Source: Gammaproteobacteria bacterium (lineage in GTDB: Bacteria; Pseudomonadota; Gammaproteobacteria; Steroidobacterales; Rariloculaceae). Taken from it: a stretch of DNA of 64,000 nucleotides. This document shows, one piece after another, positions 62,409-64,000 of this stretch (the stretch's first letter is position 1; every line of letters starts with the position of its first letter). The translations under genes and the position numbers were made by a program. The DNA lies in NCBI GenBank assembly GCA_022826245.1, contig JAJDVG010000028.1, positions 1-64,000 on the forward strand, given 5' to 3'. The notes beneath the pieces are model-generated. The model was not told the origin of the DNA and made no database searches. It saw nothing but the letters and a program-made list of their open reading frames with translations.

Positions 62409-63362
62409 TCAGCCGCTGGCCGGAACGTCGAGCGCATCGCCGGAGTCGAGCGCGCCAACGAGTTCGGCGACGGACCCAAGACCGTGTGAGTCAAGGTAAC
62501 TCGCGAGCCCGGCGTTGATCTTCTTCGCGGCCAGCGGATCGTAGAAGAGCGCCGTGCCGACTCCGACGGTGGCGGACCCGGCCAGCAGGAAGGTCAGCGC
62601 ATCGTCCGCGGTCTCGATTCCACCCTGGCCGATGATGGGCGTGCCGTCGCGCCTGACTTCCTCGTAGACCTGGTGCACCTTGAGCAAAGCGATCGGCCGG
62701 ATCGCCGGACCCGACAGCCCGCCCTGGATGTTGCCGATGATCGGCTGACGCGTTTCCGGGTCGATGGCCATGCCCATGAGCGTGTTGATGACGGCGAACG
62801 CGTCGGCGCCGGCGTCGACGCAGGCGCGCGCGTTCGCGGCGATGTCGGTCTGGTTCGGCGAGAGCTTGACGATGAGCGGTTTGCGCGTCACCGCGCGGCA
62901 GGCCGCGACGACCTGCGCCGACATCCCCGGGTAGTTGCCGAATGCCACGCCGCCCTCCCTGACGTTCGGGCAGGAGATGTTGATCTCCATCGCGTCGATG
63001 GGCGAATCGTCGAACCGCCGCGTGACCTCGGCGTACTCCTCGACGGTCGAGCCGCAGACGTTGGCGATGAAGCGCGTTTCGTCGAAGTCGAGCTTCGGCA
63101 GGATCTCGCGGATCACGTGATCGACGCCGGGATTCTGCAGGCCGATCGCGTTCAGCATGCCGGCGGGCGTCTCCCAGACGCGGTGCGGGGCATTACCGAG
63201 CCGCGGCGCAAGCGTCGTGCCCTTGAGGACGATCGCGCCCGCGTCAGTGTTCGAGAAGCCCGCGACGCGCGTGTACTCCTCGCCGAAGCCGACACAGCCC
63301 GACAGCAGCACGATGGGCGAGTCGAGCTTAAGGCCGCAGAAGTCGATGGCCAGGGGGTTCAT
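62409..63362 (-). CDS. pyrD: dihydroorotate dehydrogenase, class 1 (catalytic subunit)
   Basis: From ATG 63362 the 317 residues form an FMN TIM barrel: LLSGCVGFGEEYTRVAGFSN, IVLKGTTLAPRLGN, ANVCGSTVEEYAEVTRRF, AMEINISCPNVREGGVAFGN with the catalytic-base Cys, PLIVKLSPNQTDI, NIQGGLSGPAIRPIALLKVH and IIGQGGIETADDALTFLLAG. Cys as base marks class 1 (soluble) rather than the membrane-bound class 2 with Ser that most gammaproteobacteria use. It oxidises dihydroorotate in pyrimidine synthesis. No pyrK-like gene is adjacent. It converges on the GTPase gene with 6 bp between the stops. Confidence 0.9.
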   Translation of the reverse strand: MNPLAIDFCGLKLDSPIVLLSGCVGFGEEYTRVAGFSNTDAGAIVLKGTTLAPRLGNAPHRVWETPAGMLNAIGLQNPGVDHVIREILPKLDFDETRFIANVCGSTVEEYAEVTRRFDDSPIDAMEINISCPNVREGGVAFGNYPGMSAQVVAACRAVTRKPLIVKLSPNQTDIAANARACVDAGADAFAVINTLMGMAIDPETRQPIIGNIQGGLSGPAIRPIALLKVHQVYEEVRRDGTPIIGQGGIETADDALTFLLAGSATVGVGTALFYDPLAAKKINAGLASYLDSHGLGSVAELVGALDSGDALDVPASG

Positions 63363-63460
63363 GGATCGGCAGCGTCCGGCGTCGTGCTCGCGGCAGCGTC
63401 GCAAGCATTATTGTGCGCCGCTCGATGCCGCATCAAGCCGGGCAAGCGCGGCGCCATCCG

Positions 63461-64000
63461 CTAACCAAGTTCGGCCATCACCGGCCGGCGCATGAGCGCG
63501 GCAACGGCGTCGTGGGGGCTGACGCCCTCGTAGAGCACCCGGTGGATCTGCTCGACGATCGGCATGCCGACATCGAGCCGCTTCGCTACCAGACGCACGG
63601 ATCGGGCGCCGAAGTAACCCTCGACGACCTGACCGATGTCGCGCCGGGCCTGCCGGGCGGTCTGACCGCGGGCGAGCGCAAGGCCGAAGCGGCGGTTGCG
63701 CGACTGGTCGTCGGTACAGGTCAGCACGAGATCGCCCATCCCGGCCAGGCCCATGAACGTGTCCCGGCGCGCGCCGACCGCAAGCCCGAGCCGGGTCATC
63801 TCGGCCAGGCTCCGGGTCAGCAGCGCGATGCGCGTGTTGGCGCCGAAGCCCAGACCGTCGGAGATTCCCGCGCCGATCGCAAAGACGTTCTTCGTGGCGC
63901 CGCCGACCTCCACGCCGATGATGTCGCTCGAGGTATAGGCGCGAAAGGTCTCCGTCGTGATCGACTCGGCCAGCCCTCGCGCGTAGTCGGCGCTCGCCGA
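63461..64000 (-). CDS. gpsA: NAD(P)H-dependent glycerol-3-phosphate dehydrogenase, 3' part
   Basis: The frame runs to the window edge and covers about 179 C-terminal residues, reading from [40 protein letters not shown] carries the active-site Lys. [20 protein letters not shown] and [20 protein letters not shown] are GpsA hallmarks. The enzyme makes sn-glycerol-3-phosphate for phospholipids. The N-terminal NAD-binding domain lies beyond the window. Confidence 0.95.
   Translation of the reverse strand, partial: SASADYARGLAESITTETFRAYTSSDIIGVEVGGATKNVFAIGAGISDGLGFGANTRIALLTRSLAEMTRLGLAVGARRDTFMGLAGMGDLVLTCTDDQSRNRRFGLALARGQTARQARRDIGQVVEGYFGARSVRLVAKRLDVGMPIVEQIHRVLYEGVSPHDAVAALMRRPVMAELG

Overview
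The window looks like the replication-origin region of a high-GC gammaproteobacterium. The evidence is the run glmS-glmU-atp operon-parB-parA-rsmG-mnmG-mnmE-yidC-rnpA-rpmH-dnaA-dnaN-recF-gyrB-plsC-gmhB-glyRS, which closely follows the Pseudomonas/gammaproteobacterial order, plus 16-bp parS palindromes of the Pseudomonas type, an NtrC/sigma-54 controlled glnA-ntrBC block, lipid A genes and TonB-dependent receptors. The genus cannot be read from the sequence; a free-living, probably aquatic lineage outside the well-studied enterics is my inference.

Layout. 1-2.8 kb is mobile-element debris: the tail of an IS21 IstB-like gene, a 5'-truncated gene, a broken rhuM and an IS3-type left end, followed by an orphan AAA ATPase. 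2.9-13.9 kb is accessory: MATE pump, acyltransferase, TonB receptor with EF-hand-like loops, a DUF3500 pseudogene, a beta-propeller/NTF2-like fusion, a lipoprotein, a DUF6152 protein and a VapBC pair. 13.9-21.9 kb holds an intact DUF3500 protein, a small His-rich exported protein, a siderophore-type TonB receptor and an ABC exporter. This segment is bounded by two same-orientation copies of the glmS 3' end, one in glmS itself and one an orphan of about 18 codons.

21.9-47.1 kb is the core. Genes on the left of the origin point left (glmS, glmU, atpCDGAHFEBI, parB, parA, rsmG, mnmE, yidC, rnpA, rpmH) and genes on the right point right (dnaA, dnaN, recF, gyrB). The exception is mnmG, which is inverted between rsmG and mnmE and has its own promoter. 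The atp operon has a promoter followed at once by a terminator-like hairpin. Two perfect parS sites lie inside recF.

47.1-49.8 kb is an inserted three-gene cluster: two related exported proteins flanking a metallo-beta-lactamase-fold protein that lacks Zn2-site histidines. 49.9-52.8 kb is the conserved plsC-gmhB-glycyl-tRNA synthetase block, but with the homodimeric synthetase instead of the usual GlyQ/GlyS. 52.9-54.8 kb is a GMC oxidoreductase with a YdhR-like monooxygenase. 54.8-59.5 kb is nitrogen control: glnA with NtrC site and sigma-54 promoter, a DUF4124 protein, ntrB and ntrC. 59.6-64 kb carries a Gfo/Idh/MocA oxidoreductase overlapping lpxA (possible diamino-lipid A chemistry), a DRG-like GTPase with a TGS domain, a class 1 dihydroorotate dehydrogenase and the 3' part of gpsA.

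No rRNA, tRNA or CRISPR array was recognised. Starts were reassigned by eye wherever the longest open frame ran upstream of a clear N-terminus, signal peptide or coupled stop codon.
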